DNA of 64,000 nucleotides. It comes from Paenibacillus sp. CF384. Its GTDB lineage: Bacteria; Bacillota; Bacilli; Paenibacillales; Paenibacillaceae. Below, piece after piece: positions 43,322 to 51,606 of this stretch. The DNA lies in assembly GCF_900106745.1 (NCBI RefSeq), contig NZ_FNNV01000005.1:124001-188000 (forward strand), in the 5' to 3' direction. The translations under genes and the position numbers were made by a program. The notes under the pieces were generated by a model. It did not search any database, was not told where the DNA came from, and saw only the letters and a program-made list of their open reading frames with translations. How positions within the stretch are numbered: position 1 is the stretch's first letter; each line of letters opens with the position of its first letter.

Positions 43322-44257
43322 ATGATGGAACAATTGCGGGAAACCTTACCGATATGGGTACATGCAAGCCGGCTGCATGCAAGCGCAGGACAAGTGGCCT
43401 CCTATATTCCGGAGCTCGCCAAAGCGCCTGCAGATGCGCTCGGTGTTACGATTATGGGTGCGAGCGGGGAGACAATTAGCGCTGGAGAGACTGATTTCCC
43501 TTTTACGATGCAGAGTATATCGAAGGTGTTCACCTTGCTTCTGGCTCTTATGGATAACGGGGAGGAAGGCGTGTTTGCCAAAGTCGGCATGGAACCGACC
43601 GGCGACGACTTCAATTCGATGCTTAAGCTGGAGCTCGTAGAGCCGGGCAAGCCGTTTAATCCGCTGATCAACGCCGGTGCAATCGCGATCAGTTCGTTGA
43701 TTCATGGCGATACGCCTGCAGCGAAGACGCAGCGCATACTGGCCTTCTTCGGGGAAGCGGCAGGCGGTGCTGCGCTCAGCGTCAACGAAGATGTATTCCG
43801 TTCTGAATCTGCAACGGCTCATCGGAATCGTTCGCTCGCTTATTTCCTCAAGGATAACGAAGTGTTAGGCGATGAAATTGACGTCGAAGATGTGCTGCAT
43901 GTCTATTTCCGGCATTGCTCCATCGAAGTCAGCTGCAATCAGCTTGCTCGAATGGCGCTGCTGCTGGCATTCGACGGCTTCGACCCGCTGGTCGGTCGGC
44001 AGCTCGTGCCGAAACGTTATGTCCAAATCGCCAAAACGTTCATGATCATGTGCGGCATGTACAACGCATCCGGCGAATTCGCGATTAAAGTCGGCATTCC
44101 GGCGAAGAGCGGCGTATCCGGAGGCATCCTCGCCTTGGTTCCCGGCCAGTACGGCATTGGCGTCATAGGGCCGGCACTCGGCGCGAAAGGAAACAGCACG
44201 GCAGGTGTACATTTGCTGGAGACGATGTCAACTGCGCTGGATTGGCGGATTTTCTAA
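43322..44257 (+). CDS. glsA: Glutaminase
   Basis: 311-aa serine-dependent glutaminase of the beta-lactamase fold that hydrolyses L-glutamine to glutamate and ammonia. The catalytic Ser-x-x-Lys is TMQSISKVF (Ser65, Lys68); other landmarks are VGMEPTGDDFNSM, PFNPLINAGAIA, the conserved MIMCGMYNASGEFA and KSGVSGGILALVPG. Length is normal (about 310 aa). GAGG lies before tandem ATGs at 43322 and 43325, so either may be the start. Single gene, convergent with the MFS transporter. Confidence 0.95.
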   Translation: MMEQLRETLPIWVHASRLHASAGQVASYIPELAKAPADALGVTIMGASGETISAGETDFPFTMQSISKVFTLLLALMDNGEEGVFAKVGMEPTGDDFNSMLKLELVEPGKPFNPLINAGAIAISSLIHGDTPAAKTQRILAFFGEAAGGAALSVNEDVFRSESATAHRNRSLAYFLKDNEVLGDEIDVEDVLHVYFRHCSIEVSCNQLARMALLLAFDGFDPLVGRQLVPKRYVQIAKTFMIMCGMYNASGEFAIKVGIPAKSGVSGGILALVPGQYGIGVIGPALGAKGNSTAGVHLLETMSTALDWRIF

Positions 44258-44270
44258 GTATAGCAATGAG

Positions 44271-44320
44271 AAAAGAGGCTGAACTTGTGGATTGGTTTCC
44301 ACGGGTTCAGCCTCTTTCTT
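44271..44320. terminator. Bidirectional terminator between glsA and the MFS gene
   Basis: AAGAGGCTGAAC / GTTCAGCCTCTT long stem plus TGTGG / CCACG, flanked by A-rich and TTTCTT sequences. It serves the two convergent genes. Confidence 0.85.
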
Positions 44321-44342
44321 ATATCATGCCAATAACCTTCAA

Positions 44343-45815
44343 TTAACCTACGTGCATCATCATTTCCGGTTGTTTGCCGCCTTCTTCGCCGGCAATCGGT
44401 GCCGGTTTGCGAAGCATTAAACCAAGTACGGCGCCGAAGATCGCGATGAACGTCAAGATCAGGAACGTATCGCCGAAGGAGAGTGAATAAGCTTCAAGCT
44501 CGCTCTTCGCTGTCGGTCCGTAGAACACCATACGTTTAGCAAGAATGGTTGCCAATCCCGCTACTGCAAATGAAGTCATGATTTGCTGCGCAGCATTCGT
44601 AAGGGACGTTACGCGGCTGACGAGATCACGCGGTGCGGATTGCATCAGATGCGTATTCAGCGGCATCATCGACATCCCCATGCCTGCTCCGAGCAACGCC
44701 AGCGGCCCCATAATCATCATTTTGCCGGATTCTGCATCAACATGAGAGAAGATGTATGCCGCTACAGTTACGAGCAGCATCCCTGCGAATACTAGCGGTC
44801 TTGCGCCGATCTTATCGTAAAGCATCCCGCCGATTGGCATGAACAGACCTGCGGCGATGGCTTGCGGAAGCATGATAAGTCCAGTATCAAACGCGCTGTA
44901 ATGCTGCGCTTGCTGCAAGAACAACGGAACTAGGAACATCGTGCCGAACAATGCGATTTGGGAAATCCACTGCACCACGATGCCTTTCGTGAAATCCATC
45001 GAACGGAAGACACGAAGTTCAAGCAATGGATCTTTACGTCTGAGTTCAACGATAACGAACAGAATAAGGGCTACTGCTCCAACAATGATACCGATAATCG
45101 TCTTCGATGCCGTCCAGCTTACTGCGCCCTCACTAACACCGTAGGAAAGACCGGCGAAAGCGATTGGAGCCAAGAGGAAACCGAGCTTATCCAGAGCGGC
45201 TACAGCTTGACGCTCGATGCGCGGCAAGGAGCGAATACCAAGGATAACGCCGAATGCACCGATTGGAATGTTGATCAGGAACAGCCATTTCCAGCTGACA
45301 TAGTCAACCAGGTAACCTGCAAGTACAGGTCCAAGCGCCGGAGCAAGAAGGATCGGAATCCCCATCATGCCCATTACAGCGCCGACTTTCTCCGGTGGGC
45401 TAAGACGATAGATGAAAGCCATCGCAACCGGAAGCACCATACCGCCGCCGATACCTTGAACAATACGGAAAATAATCAAGGTTTCAACGGATGTTGCCAA
45501 TGCGCAAAGCAGCGATCCTACCGTAAACAGAAACACGGAGACGAGAAATACTTGCTTCGCGCCATAACGGTCAGACAACCATCCGGCTAGCGGGATGACC
45601 GCTGCTTGTGCAAGTGCGTACCCTGTAACTGTCCAGGATACAACCTGATACGTGGTGTTAAACTCTTGAAGCAAACCCGGAAGTGCCACGTTAACGGCAG
45701 TTCCGTCCAGCACGACCATGAAAATCCCGATAATAATGGCTGCAAGCGGGCCTAATATTTTCTGAATGGAAAACGGCTCTTCGCTCCTTGCAGCAGATGT
45801 TGTTTGTGCAGACAT
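44343..45815 (-). CDS. MFS multidrug efflux transporter, DHA2 (EmrB/QacA) family
   Basis: 490 aa with 14 predicted membrane segments. Landmarks: AVNVALPGLLQEF with the motif D1 region, GWLSDRYGAKQVF (motif A), FRIVQGIGGGMVLPVA (motif B), GPVLAGYLVDYVSWKWLFLINIPIG (motif C). Proton-driven export of drugs or other hydrophobic compounds. It diverges from a TetR regulator gene 229 bp away, and dyad sites sharing a GACAAT half-site lie in that gap, so substrate-induced derepression is likely. Confidence 0.92.
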   Translation of the reverse strand: MSAQTTSAARSEEPFSIQKILGPLAAIIIGIFMVVLDGTAVNVALPGLLQEFNTTYQVVSWTVTGYALAQAAVIPLAGWLSDRYGAKQVFLVSVFLFTVGSLLCALATSVETLIIFRIVQGIGGGMVLPVAMAFIYRLSPPEKVGAVMGMMGIPILLAPALGPVLAGYLVDYVSWKWLFLINIPIGAFGVILGIRSLPRIERQAVAALDKLGFLLAPIAFAGLSYGVSEGAVSWTASKTIIGIIVGAVALILFVIVELRRKDPLLELRVFRSMDFTKGIVVQWISQIALFGTMFLVPLFLQQAQHYSAFDTGLIMLPQAIAAGLFMPIGGMLYDKIGARPLVFAGMLLVTVAAYIFSHVDAESGKMMIMGPLALLGAGMGMSMMPLNTHLMQSAPRDLVSRVTSLTNAAQQIMTSFAVAGLATILAKRMVFYGPTAKSELEAYSLSFGDTFLILTFIAIFGAVLGLMLRKPAPIAGEEGGKQPEMMMHVG

Positions 45816-45946
45816 CGTACTCTCCAGCTCCCTTTACCCGTCCTATGCTCCTCCAGATCCCCCGTACTTCCATTGACCCTTCCTATGCGGAGGAGTACAA
45901 TGAAGGCATCGGAACCTAGTTCGGAACATCTCGGTTTTTTATAAAT

Positions 45947-45958
45947 GGACAATTGTCC
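45947..45958. promoter_or_regulatory. Dyad GGACAATTGTCC in the MFS leader
   Basis: Perfect 12-bp palindrome built from GACAAT half-sites, the same half-site as the inverted repeat at 45990-46010. It lies downstream of the MFS promoter and could be a TetR operator. Confidence 0.55.
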
Positions 45959-45969
45959 GCTTTAAATAC

Positions 45970-45998
45970 AGCTTACCTAACGCTACGCGCATTGTCAA
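45970..45998 (-). promoter_or_regulatory. Candidate promoter of the MFS gene
   Basis: Minus strand TTGACA (45993-45998), 17 bp, TAAGCT (45970-45975). The -35 overlaps the inverted repeat at 45990-46010, so a bound repressor would block it. Confidence 0.5.
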
Positions 45999-46010
45999 CG
46001 AAAGACAATG
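45990..46010. promoter_or_regulatory. Inverted repeat CATTGTC-N7-GACAATG, candidate TetR operator
   Basis: Two perfect 7-bp arms separated by AACGAAA, 34 bp before the TetR ATG and covering the MFS -35. Position fits autoregulation and control of the pump. Confidence 0.6.
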
Positions 46011-46044
46011 TGAACTTTTTTCAATTTCAGGAGGTTCATGGCAT

Positions 46045-46650
46045 ATGCAGCAACGGAGCGAACGAAAGGACGCCGCCAGACACCGAGAGCTCATACTCGA
46101 CACAGCCTCCCAGCTGTTTCATGAACATGGTGTAGAAAGCGTCAGCATGCATCAGATCGCCAAGTGCGCAGGCGTCGGCCAAGGCACACTGTACAGACGA
46201 TATTCTTCCAAAGCGGAGCTCTGCATGGAACTTCTTACGGATCGCTTCGAGCGATTCGCATCCAATATTTCCGCTTATCTTGCGCTGGAGGCGCAATTGC
46301 CGGTACGCGAGCGAATGGAAACGTTCTTGTCGCGCTGGATTGATTTTATCGCAACCGAAATGCAATGGTTTAATGCGATTCAGCCAGATACTTGGTGTTC
46401 GGATGATCGGGATAAGATGATTAGCTCTCCGCCTTTTCAATTTGTGACAGGCGTTCTGAAGAAATTGCTGGATGAAGCTGTCGCTGCCGGCTTGGCACCG
46501 CATGTGGATACCGAATTCGCAGCCTTCCATATTACGATTTCCATGAGTCCGATCGCGTTCCTCTACTTCACTGAAGATCGAGGGCAGACAACGGAACAGA
46601 TGAAGGCGAAGTACATTTCTTATTACAGTAGCCTTTTTCTCGGGCGATAA
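46045..46650 (+). CDS. TetR-family regulator of the divergent MFS pump
   Basis: 201 aa. N-terminal HTH: ARHRELILDTASQLFHEHGVESVSMHQIAKCAGVGQGTLYRRYSSKAEL; the C-terminal ligand domain is helical (WIDFIATEMQWFNAIQPD, FHITISMSPIAFLYF). AGGAGG precedes the ATG. It probably represses the divergent MFS gene and itself. Confidence 0.9.
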   Translation: MQQRSERKDAARHRELILDTASQLFHEHGVESVSMHQIAKCAGVGQGTLYRRYSSKAELCMELLTDRFERFASNISAYLALEAQLPVRERMETFLSRWIDFIATEMQWFNAIQPDTWCSDDRDKMISSPPFQFVTGVLKKLLDEAVAAGLAPHVDTEFAAFHITISMSPIAFLYFTEDRGQTTEQMKAKYISYYSSLFLGR

Positions 46651-46660
46651 TGTATGTGCA

Positions 46661-46723
46661 AAAAAGGACGCTGCCGAGCAATTCCCTTGTTAGTAAGGGG
46701 TTGCGCGGCAGCGTCCTTTATTT
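46661..46723. terminator. Bidirectional terminator between TetR and glpX genes
   Basis: Perfect 11-bp stem GGACGCTGCCG / CGGCAGCGTCC with an inner CCCTT / AAGGG hairpin; A6 on the left and TTTATTT on the right serve both strands. Confidence 0.85.
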
Positions 46724-46739
46724 GGTTGATGGGTTAGAA

Positions 46740-47708
46740 CTAAAGTTGGCCTAAGATCGGTTTATTCGGCAAATAATGCTGGGATTTGATGTAGCGAATG
46801 GTACGCGTCTTCACTCGCATCACGATGGAATGGGTTTCGGCTCGTTGATCCGGCAGCATGGAGACACCGCCGAGAAACTCACCCGGCGTGACGCCTGTAG
46901 CCGCGAAGATCACATCGTCATTGCCGATCATATCTTCCATCCGCAGCAGCTTGCGCGGATCTGAGAGCCCCATCGCTCTGCAGCGCTGTTCCTGCTCCTC
47001 ATTGAGGGGCATCAGCCGGCCTTGAATCTCGCCGCCGAGGCATTTGAGTGCGGCTGCAGCAAGCACGCCTTCCGGTGCGCCTCCCGAGCCAACATAGAGG
47101 TCGATGCCGGCTTCCGGAAAAGCCGGGGCGATCGCCCCCGCAACGTCGCCATCTGACAGAAACTTGATGCGTACCCCGACTTCCCGAAGCGAGCGGATCA
47201 GCTCCGCGTGTCGTTCACGATCAAGGATCATGACGGTCAGATCCGACACTTGCTTGTGAAGGGCAAGCGCCGCTTTCTCTACCGTTGTGCGGATTGGATC
47301 CTCCAGCCTCAGCTTCCCGGCAAGCGCCGGCCCGACCGCTAGCTTCTCCATATACATATCCGGTGCATGCAGCAGCCGTCCTTTCGGTGCCACTGCAATG
47401 ACAGCCATCGCGTTATTGAGCCCTCGCGCTACAAGCTCCGTCCCTTCCAGCGGATCAACCGCCACATCCACCTCTGGACCTTGGAGGCTCCCGACTACTT
47501 CCCCAATATAGAGCATTGGTGCCTCATCCATCTCGCCTTCCCCGATCACAACCGTCCCTCGTATGGAGACCGAGTCCAGCATACCCCTCATGGCATTCGT
47601 CGCCGCTTCATCGGCGCGATGCTTGTCTCCTCTGCCCATCCAAGGAGCAGCAGCAAGGGCTGCCAGCTCCGTTACCCGTACAATTTCAAGTGCCAATTCC
47701 CTTTCCAT
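46740..47708 (-). CDS. glpX: Fructose-1,6-bisphosphatase class II
   Basis: 322-aa metal-dependent phosphatase that dephosphorylates fructose-1,6-bisphosphate in gluconeogenesis. Motifs: WMGRGDKHRADEAATNAMR, VIGEGEMDEAPMLYIGE, VDPLEGTELVARG (metal and phosphate site), YVGSGGAPEGVLAAAAL. It follows the PPDK-regulator gene after 18 bp and shares the unit with ccpN, a gluconeogenesis switch. Confidence 0.95.
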   Translation of the reverse strand: MERELALEIVRVTELAALAAAPWMGRGDKHRADEAATNAMRGMLDSVSIRGTVVIGEGEMDEAPMLYIGEVVGSLQGPEVDVAVDPLEGTELVARGLNNAMAVIAVAPKGRLLHAPDMYMEKLAVGPALAGKLRLEDPIRTTVEKAALALHKQVSDLTVMILDRERHAELIRSLREVGVRIKFLSDGDVAGAIAPAFPEAGIDLYVGSGGAPEGVLAAAALKCLGGEIQGRLMPLNEEQEQRCRAMGLSDPRKLLRMEDMIGNDDVIFAATGVTPGEFLGGVSMLPDQRAETHSIVMRVKTRTIRYIKSQHYLPNKPILGQL

Positions 47709-47726
47709 CGTGCACCTGCCCCCTCC

Positions 47727-48545
47727 TCAGTTTGCTTGCTGAAGCCAACCAATAATGATGCCCGCCGTTTCTTCAATCGCTTTCTCCGTAACATCGATGA
47801 CCGGACAGTTTAACGATTTCATAACGGAATGTGCGTAGGCCAGCTCAGCGTCTATGCGCTCTGAGGATGCGTATTTCGCAGAGAAAGGAAGGCCCATCGC
47901 TTTAAGCCGTTCGGTTCGTATTCCTGAAAGCTTCTTCGGCTGCATCGTTAACCCTACGACGAGGCGTTTGCCTTGATAGAGCTCCTGCGGAACTTTCACT
48001 TCCGGTACGAGCGGCAAGTTCGCGACTCGAATGCCTTTATGGGCGAGATAGATGCTTAGCGGTGTTTTCGATGTGCGGGATACGCCGATGATGACAACTT
48101 CTGCGAGCAGCAGTCCTTTCGTATCCTTGCCGTCGTCATATTTCACGGCGAACTCAATCGCTTCAATACGACGGTAATAATCATCATCGAGCGTATGGAG
48201 CAGACCGGGTTGTCGTTTCGGTGAATCATTAAACGTATCAATGAAAGCTTGCATCATCGGTCCCAATACATCAATGGCTCGCACGCCTTTAAGCAGCGCT
48301 TCCTCTCTCATCGTTTCGCGGAGCTCCGGCTGCACCAGCGTATAAGCGATGAATCCGCCTGCGCCGGCTGCATCTCCGACAATGTGTACGATTTCGTCCT
48401 CCGACCTGATGTGGCCGCACCGAATCAATTTCACATCTTCAAAAGCGAACTGACGCATCGCCGCCTTCACGACCGCTTCCGCCGTTTCCCCAACCGCATC
48501 CGAGCAAATATAGATCGGCTGCACACGTTTCCCTGAGCTCCCCAC
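47727..48545 (-). CDS. Pyruvate phosphate dikinase regulatory protein (kinase-phosphorylase)
   Basis: 272-aa DUF299/PSRP protein (YqfL in B. subtilis). It inactivates PPDK by ADP-dependent phosphorylation and reactivates it by Pi-dependent dephosphorylation; YqfL is reported to act with CcpN. Visible: YICSDAVGETAEAVVKAA at the N-terminus and the nucleotide loop GVSRTSKTPLSIYLAHKG, then ANLPLVPEVKVP. It lies 11 bp after ccpN. Confidence 0.93.
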   Translation of the reverse strand: MGSSGKRVQPIYICSDAVGETAEAVVKAAMRQFAFEDVKLIRCGHIRSEDEIVHIVGDAAGAGGFIAYTLVQPELRETMREEALLKGVRAIDVLGPMMQAFIDTFNDSPKRQPGLLHTLDDDYYRRIEAIEFAVKYDDGKDTKGLLLAEVVIIGVSRTSKTPLSIYLAHKGIRVANLPLVPEVKVPQELYQGKRLVVGLTMQPKKLSGIRTERLKAMGLPFSAKYASSERIDAELAYAHSVMKSLNCPVIDVTEKAIEETAGIIIGWLQQAN

Positions 48546-48556
48546 GTCCTGCCTCC

Positions 48557-49225
48557 TTAGCCCTGCCTGTCCGCTTCCAGCTCCATCATCCAGCGGAGGA
48601 TATTCGTTTTGCTGATCCAGCCTACAACCTCGTGTCGATTCGCGAACTGTTCTTCGGTTGCAACGCTTGCAACGACCGGTAAACCGTCAAGCTCCTGCAC
48701 GAGCATCTTCTTCACCGCGTCCATCAAAGGTTGATCGGCTTGCACGGCAGCGATAGCCGGCAGACGCGACATTGCCATACTTACCGGAATCGCGGCGGCA
48801 TTGCTGCTGCTTAGTGTGATCTTCAGCAAGTCTTTCGGTGTCACGACGCCTACAAAATGCCGGTTCTCATCCACAACGGTGAGCACCTCGGCATTGCCCA
48901 TGAATAACGTAATGACAGCGTCATGCACGGATGCGGTTTCCGCCACACTGATCGGCAGCCCTTGCACATCCTTCACGCACGCGTCTTCCCACCGCTTAAG
49001 CACTTGCTCTCTCCCCAGAGCTGCCGTCCCCGGAAAATAACCAACTCTCGGCTTCGCCTCCAAGAGTCGAAGCATAACGAGCAGTGATAAATCCGCGCGG
49101 AGCGTCGGCTTACCCGTCCCCAGCATCTCCGCCAGCTGATCGCCCGTGATCGGCGCATGCAGCTTAACGAGCTTCAATATTTCGACTTGCCTTGCCGTTA
49201 ACGTGATGCCAACCACCTCATTCAT
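48557..49225 (-). CDS. ccpN: CcpN, repressor of gluconeogenic genes
   Basis: 222 aa. An N-terminal winged HTH (LTARQVEILKLVKLHAPITGDQLAEMLGTGKPTLRADLSLL) precedes two CBS domains (about 80-140 and 150-215) that sense adenine nucleotides. It matches CcpN/YqzB in size and layout. In B. subtilis CcpN represses gapB and pckA on glycolytic carbon; here it is the first gene of ccpN-PSRP-glpX. It starts 194 bp from the end of the gerE 3' part. Confidence 0.93.
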   Translation of the reverse strand: MNEVVGITLTARQVEILKLVKLHAPITGDQLAEMLGTGKPTLRADLSLLVMLRLLEAKPRVGYFPGTAALGREQVLKRWEDACVKDVQGLPISVAETASVHDAVITLFMGNAEVLTVVDENRHFVGVVTPKDLLKITLSSSNAAAIPVSMAMSRLPAIAAVQADQPLMDAVKKMLVQELDGLPVVASVATEEQFANRHEVVGWISKTNILRWMMELEADRQG

Positions 49226-49340
49226 GCGTCCTTATTTGATAATTAATGTATCACATTGGATTATTAGTACACAATATATATTTGGCTATATTTGCTTGTT
49301 TTGATGATACGCACCTAACTTTATAACCCCCATAAACGTC

Positions 49341-49393
49341 AAAAAACCTTCTCGCAAACGTTTCCGAATAAATTCGGAAGCATTGCCAGAAGG
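49341..49393 (-). terminator. Terminator downstream of gerE
   Basis: CCTTCT / AGAAGG outer stem with inner CTTCCGAAT / ATTCGGAA stem, followed on the minus strand by TTTTTTGACG. It lies 27 bp after the gerE stop codon and shows the 3' half keeps its native terminator. Confidence 0.85.
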
Positions 49394-49419
49394 CTGAGCA
49401 AGGTATGCGGTGATTATCG

Positions 49420-49509
49420 TCAAATCTTTAATTCCCCAAGCTTTATAAGCTCGACAACCGCTTGTGAACGACCTTTTACGTTCAACTTCTGCATGACGTT
49501 GGAGATGTG
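49420..49509 (-). CDS. gerE: GerE sporulation regulator, 3' part (codons 45-73)
   Basis: A 29-codon open stretch without a start, reading HISNVMQKLNVKGRSQAV and then VELIKLGELKI before TGA at 49420. This is the recognition helix and dimerisation helix of a LuxR/GerE HTH; GerE of B. subtilis ends in a very similar way. The missing codons 1-44 are 9.3 kb away at 58945-58814, in the same orientation and frame, and the 14-bp repeat 49496-49509 (codons 45-49) is present at both breaks. It is therefore the 3' half of a split gene, not a free-standing gene; a 93-aa frame that runs across it (49286-49567) is spurious. Confidence 0.92.
   Translation of the reverse strand, partial: HISNVMQKLNVKGRSQAVVELIKLGELKI
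49496..49509. other. Left attachment site core (14-bp direct repeat)
   Basis: ACGTTGGAGATGTG, identical to 58800-58813. On the minus strand it encodes His45-Ile-Ser-Asn-Val49 of GerE. The bases to its left (GCATG) belong to gerE; those to its right (TTTTCAAG) belong to the element. Confidence 0.9.
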
Positions 49510-49556
49510 TTTTCAAGCACATAAAATCATAATGGTTCCGTTCCCCTTGAAAACAC
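49507..49556. repeat. Inverted repeat on the element side of the left attachment site
   Basis: GTGTTTTCAAG (49507-49517) and CTTGAAAACAC (49546-49556) are perfect 11-bp arms 28 bp apart; the first overlaps the core. A related half-site, GTGTTTCAAAC, stands on the element side of the right end (58783-58793). They may be recombinase arm sites. Confidence 0.5.
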
Positions 49557-49587
49557 AGTAAAATCAAGGGGAAAGAGGTGAATTATA

Positions 49588-49953
49588 TGTACCTGTTCAA
49601 AGAAAATTAAGTGCCTCGACTGTAAAGGGAATTATCAAGCGATCACCGAGCGAGGGAAGAAACGGTATTACTGCAGCACGTATCATAATTATAGGACCTG
49701 CACGCGGTGGAAGGTTGATGAGGTATTGCTTGTTGAGTTAATTTACAATCATTACGAAATAGAGCTTATAAAACAAGGACTCATCATCGGTAGTGGAAAA
49801 AAGATCGTGAAGCCGCAGGTTTCTTTGGATTTCATCGTCGATCGTGTTGACCAGGTTGAGGTGAGTCCCAAAAGTCAGACGCTACAGATCAACTACAAAG
49901 ATGGGACTTATACGAAATTATCACCGCATCATGATGCTTATTATGTTGAATAG
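49588..49953 (+). pseudogene. Remnant of a serine recombinase C-terminus (zinc ribbon)
   Basis: An open frame of about 121 codons without a normal start. It reads KCLDCKGNYQ, KKRYYCSTYHNYRTCTRW (two Cys pairs of a recombinase zinc ribbon) and then VDRVDQVEVSPKSQTLQINY near the end, the usual tail of large serine recombinases. A well-placed ribosome site and ATG (49587) exist but are out of frame by one base and stop after seven codons. It is therefore either a decayed fragment of another recombinase or a frameshifted small gene. It faces the intact recombinase across a shared terminator. Confidence 0.6.
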
Positions 49954-49954
49954 A

Positions 49955-50007
49955 CAAAAAACCTCCCTCAAGCGTTTAGGACGACAAGAATCCCGCTTGA
50001 GGGAGGT
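49955..50007 (-). terminator. Terminator of the recombinase gene
   Basis: Perfect 13-bp stem ACCTCCCTCAAGC / GCTTGAGGGAGGT, followed on the minus strand by TTTTTTGTC. It starts 7 bp after the recombinase stop. Confidence 0.9.
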
Positions 50008-50013
50008 ATTGGA

Positions 50014-51606
50014 TTAAATAATGGTCTGAACAATGGTTTCGCCATTCTTATCAATTTCAATTCTCCGGACGACTTTTAAGAGCAGCGCACGCGTTTTATC
50101 TACGTCATCATATGACTTTAGGCTTGTCAGTTCCTTGAGCGCAAGCTGCATCTCTTTTACGTTTTTCTCAACATTTAACACTTGTTTCTGACTTGCCTCA
50201 AGTAACTGGAGCTTCCGAGTTACTTCTTCGATTTCTTTCTCGTACTGTTCCTTCTCAAAATTATACTGCTCCGTATCTATTTCACCAAGCATGTGTTGCC
50301 TGCGGATCTCGAAGAGTAGTTTGCGATTGTCTGCGATTTTCTTCTCATGCTTAGAAATATCCTTATCGTAGCCACTTTTAGGCAGCTTAGCTTCAACGGA
50401 TTTAATACCATGTCGATTGAAATCTTTTACGATTTTACGAATTATCTTCAAAATTTCCTCAATCAGATCATCCTTAAGATCGAAGTACTCAATCCATCTT
50501 CCATTGCTGCAACCTACTTCACCGATACGGCGCCGGCGGGAACACATTAGGTAACGATATTGTTTATTTCGCTTTAAAGTGGACATGGTCACCATGGCAG
50601 CCCCGCACTCAGCACAATATGCCATCTTTGCGAACACATTTACAAATGCTCGACGGCCGCCGCGGACGCCGCCGCCCCTGATCAATCTAAGCTCCTGGGC
50701 TTGGTCATATAGTTCTTTCGAGATAATTACTTCATGGGTTTGAAACTGAGTCCGTTCCCATTCTTCCTTGGGTTTTTGTACGAGCTTCTTTCCGCGATCC
50801 ATTAGATCGTTCAAATCATTATAGGCGACCTCTACTGTATGCCTCCCAAACACAGTAAACCCAGTGTAGTTCTCATTTGTTAGAACTCTCTGTACCGAAG
50901 AGAGACCCCATAGACCACCTTTATACGAAGGTACCGGCTCACGACTTCCACCATCACCATTGAGATAGTTAACTATTGACTTTTCGCCTAAACCTTTATT
51001 AACGTATAGATCGAAAATGAGCTTTACAACTTCAGCCTGCTCGGGTATCACTTCAAGTGTTTTCCTTACAGACTTTTTCCCCATAGGAGTCGGTACGACA
51101 ACTTTCTTGTACCCAAATGGAGGGATGCTTCCTGTAAAGTTTCCTTCAATGGCGGATTGTCGTATTCCCCTACGGGAAGATACACTGATGTCCCCGCTTG
51201 TGTTTTGATTAACCACGGATTTGATACCAAAAAGCAGCTCATCATCTTTCACACCAGAGTCATATGCATCCTCAATTGATACTACCCTTATCTTCAATGC
51301 ATTAACTAAGATCCGTTTCAACGAAATTGCATCTAATGCATCACGACTGAAACGTGAAAGGGAAGTAAACCAGAGCGAACTGATTTCTCCCCTCTTGGCA
51401 TCTGCAATCATCCTTTGAACATCATCACGAGCGACAATACTAGAAGCAGAATCTCTATCTTCATAGGCAGCATTATCGCTAAAATATATTCCCATTCTCG
51501 CAGCATGCTCACGAATAAAAGCCTGTTGGTGTTCTGGACTATCTTTCTGTGAGTCCTTCAAAGTCGAAACTCGGACATATAAACGATCTTCACCTTTTTT
51601 GCTCAT
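50014..51606 (-). CDS. Large serine recombinase of the gerE-intervening element
   Basis: 530 aa from the ATG at 51606 (GGAGGA upstream); the open frame extends 24 codons further without a site. Resolvase domain with the nucleophile Ser14 in YVRVSTLKDSQ, then conserved LWFTSLSRFSRD; recombinase domain (IPPFGYKKVVVP, GLGEKSIVNYLN, VQRVLTNENYTGFTVFG); zinc ribbon with Cys pairs (YCAECGAAM, YLMCSRR, GCSNGRW); coiled coil about 410-490. Such enzymes integrate or excise DNA between short att sites, and excision usually needs a directionality factor. It is the last gene before the left end. It should excise the element to restore gerE, like SpoIVCA for sigK. Confidence 0.95.
   Translation of the reverse strand: MSKKGEDRLYVRVSTLKDSQKDSPEHQQAFIREHAARMGIYFSDNAAYEDRDSASSIVARDDVQRMIADAKRGEISSLWFTSLSRFSRDALDAISLKRILVNALKIRVVSIEDAYDSGVKDDELLFGIKSVVNQNTSGDISVSSRRGIRQSAIEGNFTGSIPPFGYKKVVVPTPMGKKSVRKTLEVIPEQAEVVKLIFDLYVNKGLGEKSIVNYLNGDGGSREPVPSYKGGLWGLSSVQRVLTNENYTGFTVFGRHTVEVAYNDLNDLMDRGKKLVQKPKEEWERTQFQTHEVIISKELYDQAQELRLIRGGGVRGGRRAFVNVFAKMAYCAECGAAMVTMSTLKRNKQYRYLMCSRRRRIGEVGCSNGRWIEYFDLKDDLIEEILKIIRKIVKDFNRHGIKSVEAKLPKSGYDKDISKHEKKIADNRKLLFEIRRQHMLGEIDTEQYNFEKEQYEKEIEEVTRKLQLLEASQKQVLNVEKNVKEMQLALKELTSLKSYDDVDKTRALLLKVVRRIEIDKNGETIVQTII

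Noticed and set aside
49420..49509. gerE fragments as ordinary pseudogenes
   Set aside because: Both halves are intact, in frame with each other across an exact repeat, and keep promoter and terminator; nothing suggests decay.
49286..49567. 93-aa minus-strand gene
   Set aside because: It overlaps the gerE 3' part in another frame, its terminator and the left attachment site; no ribosome site.
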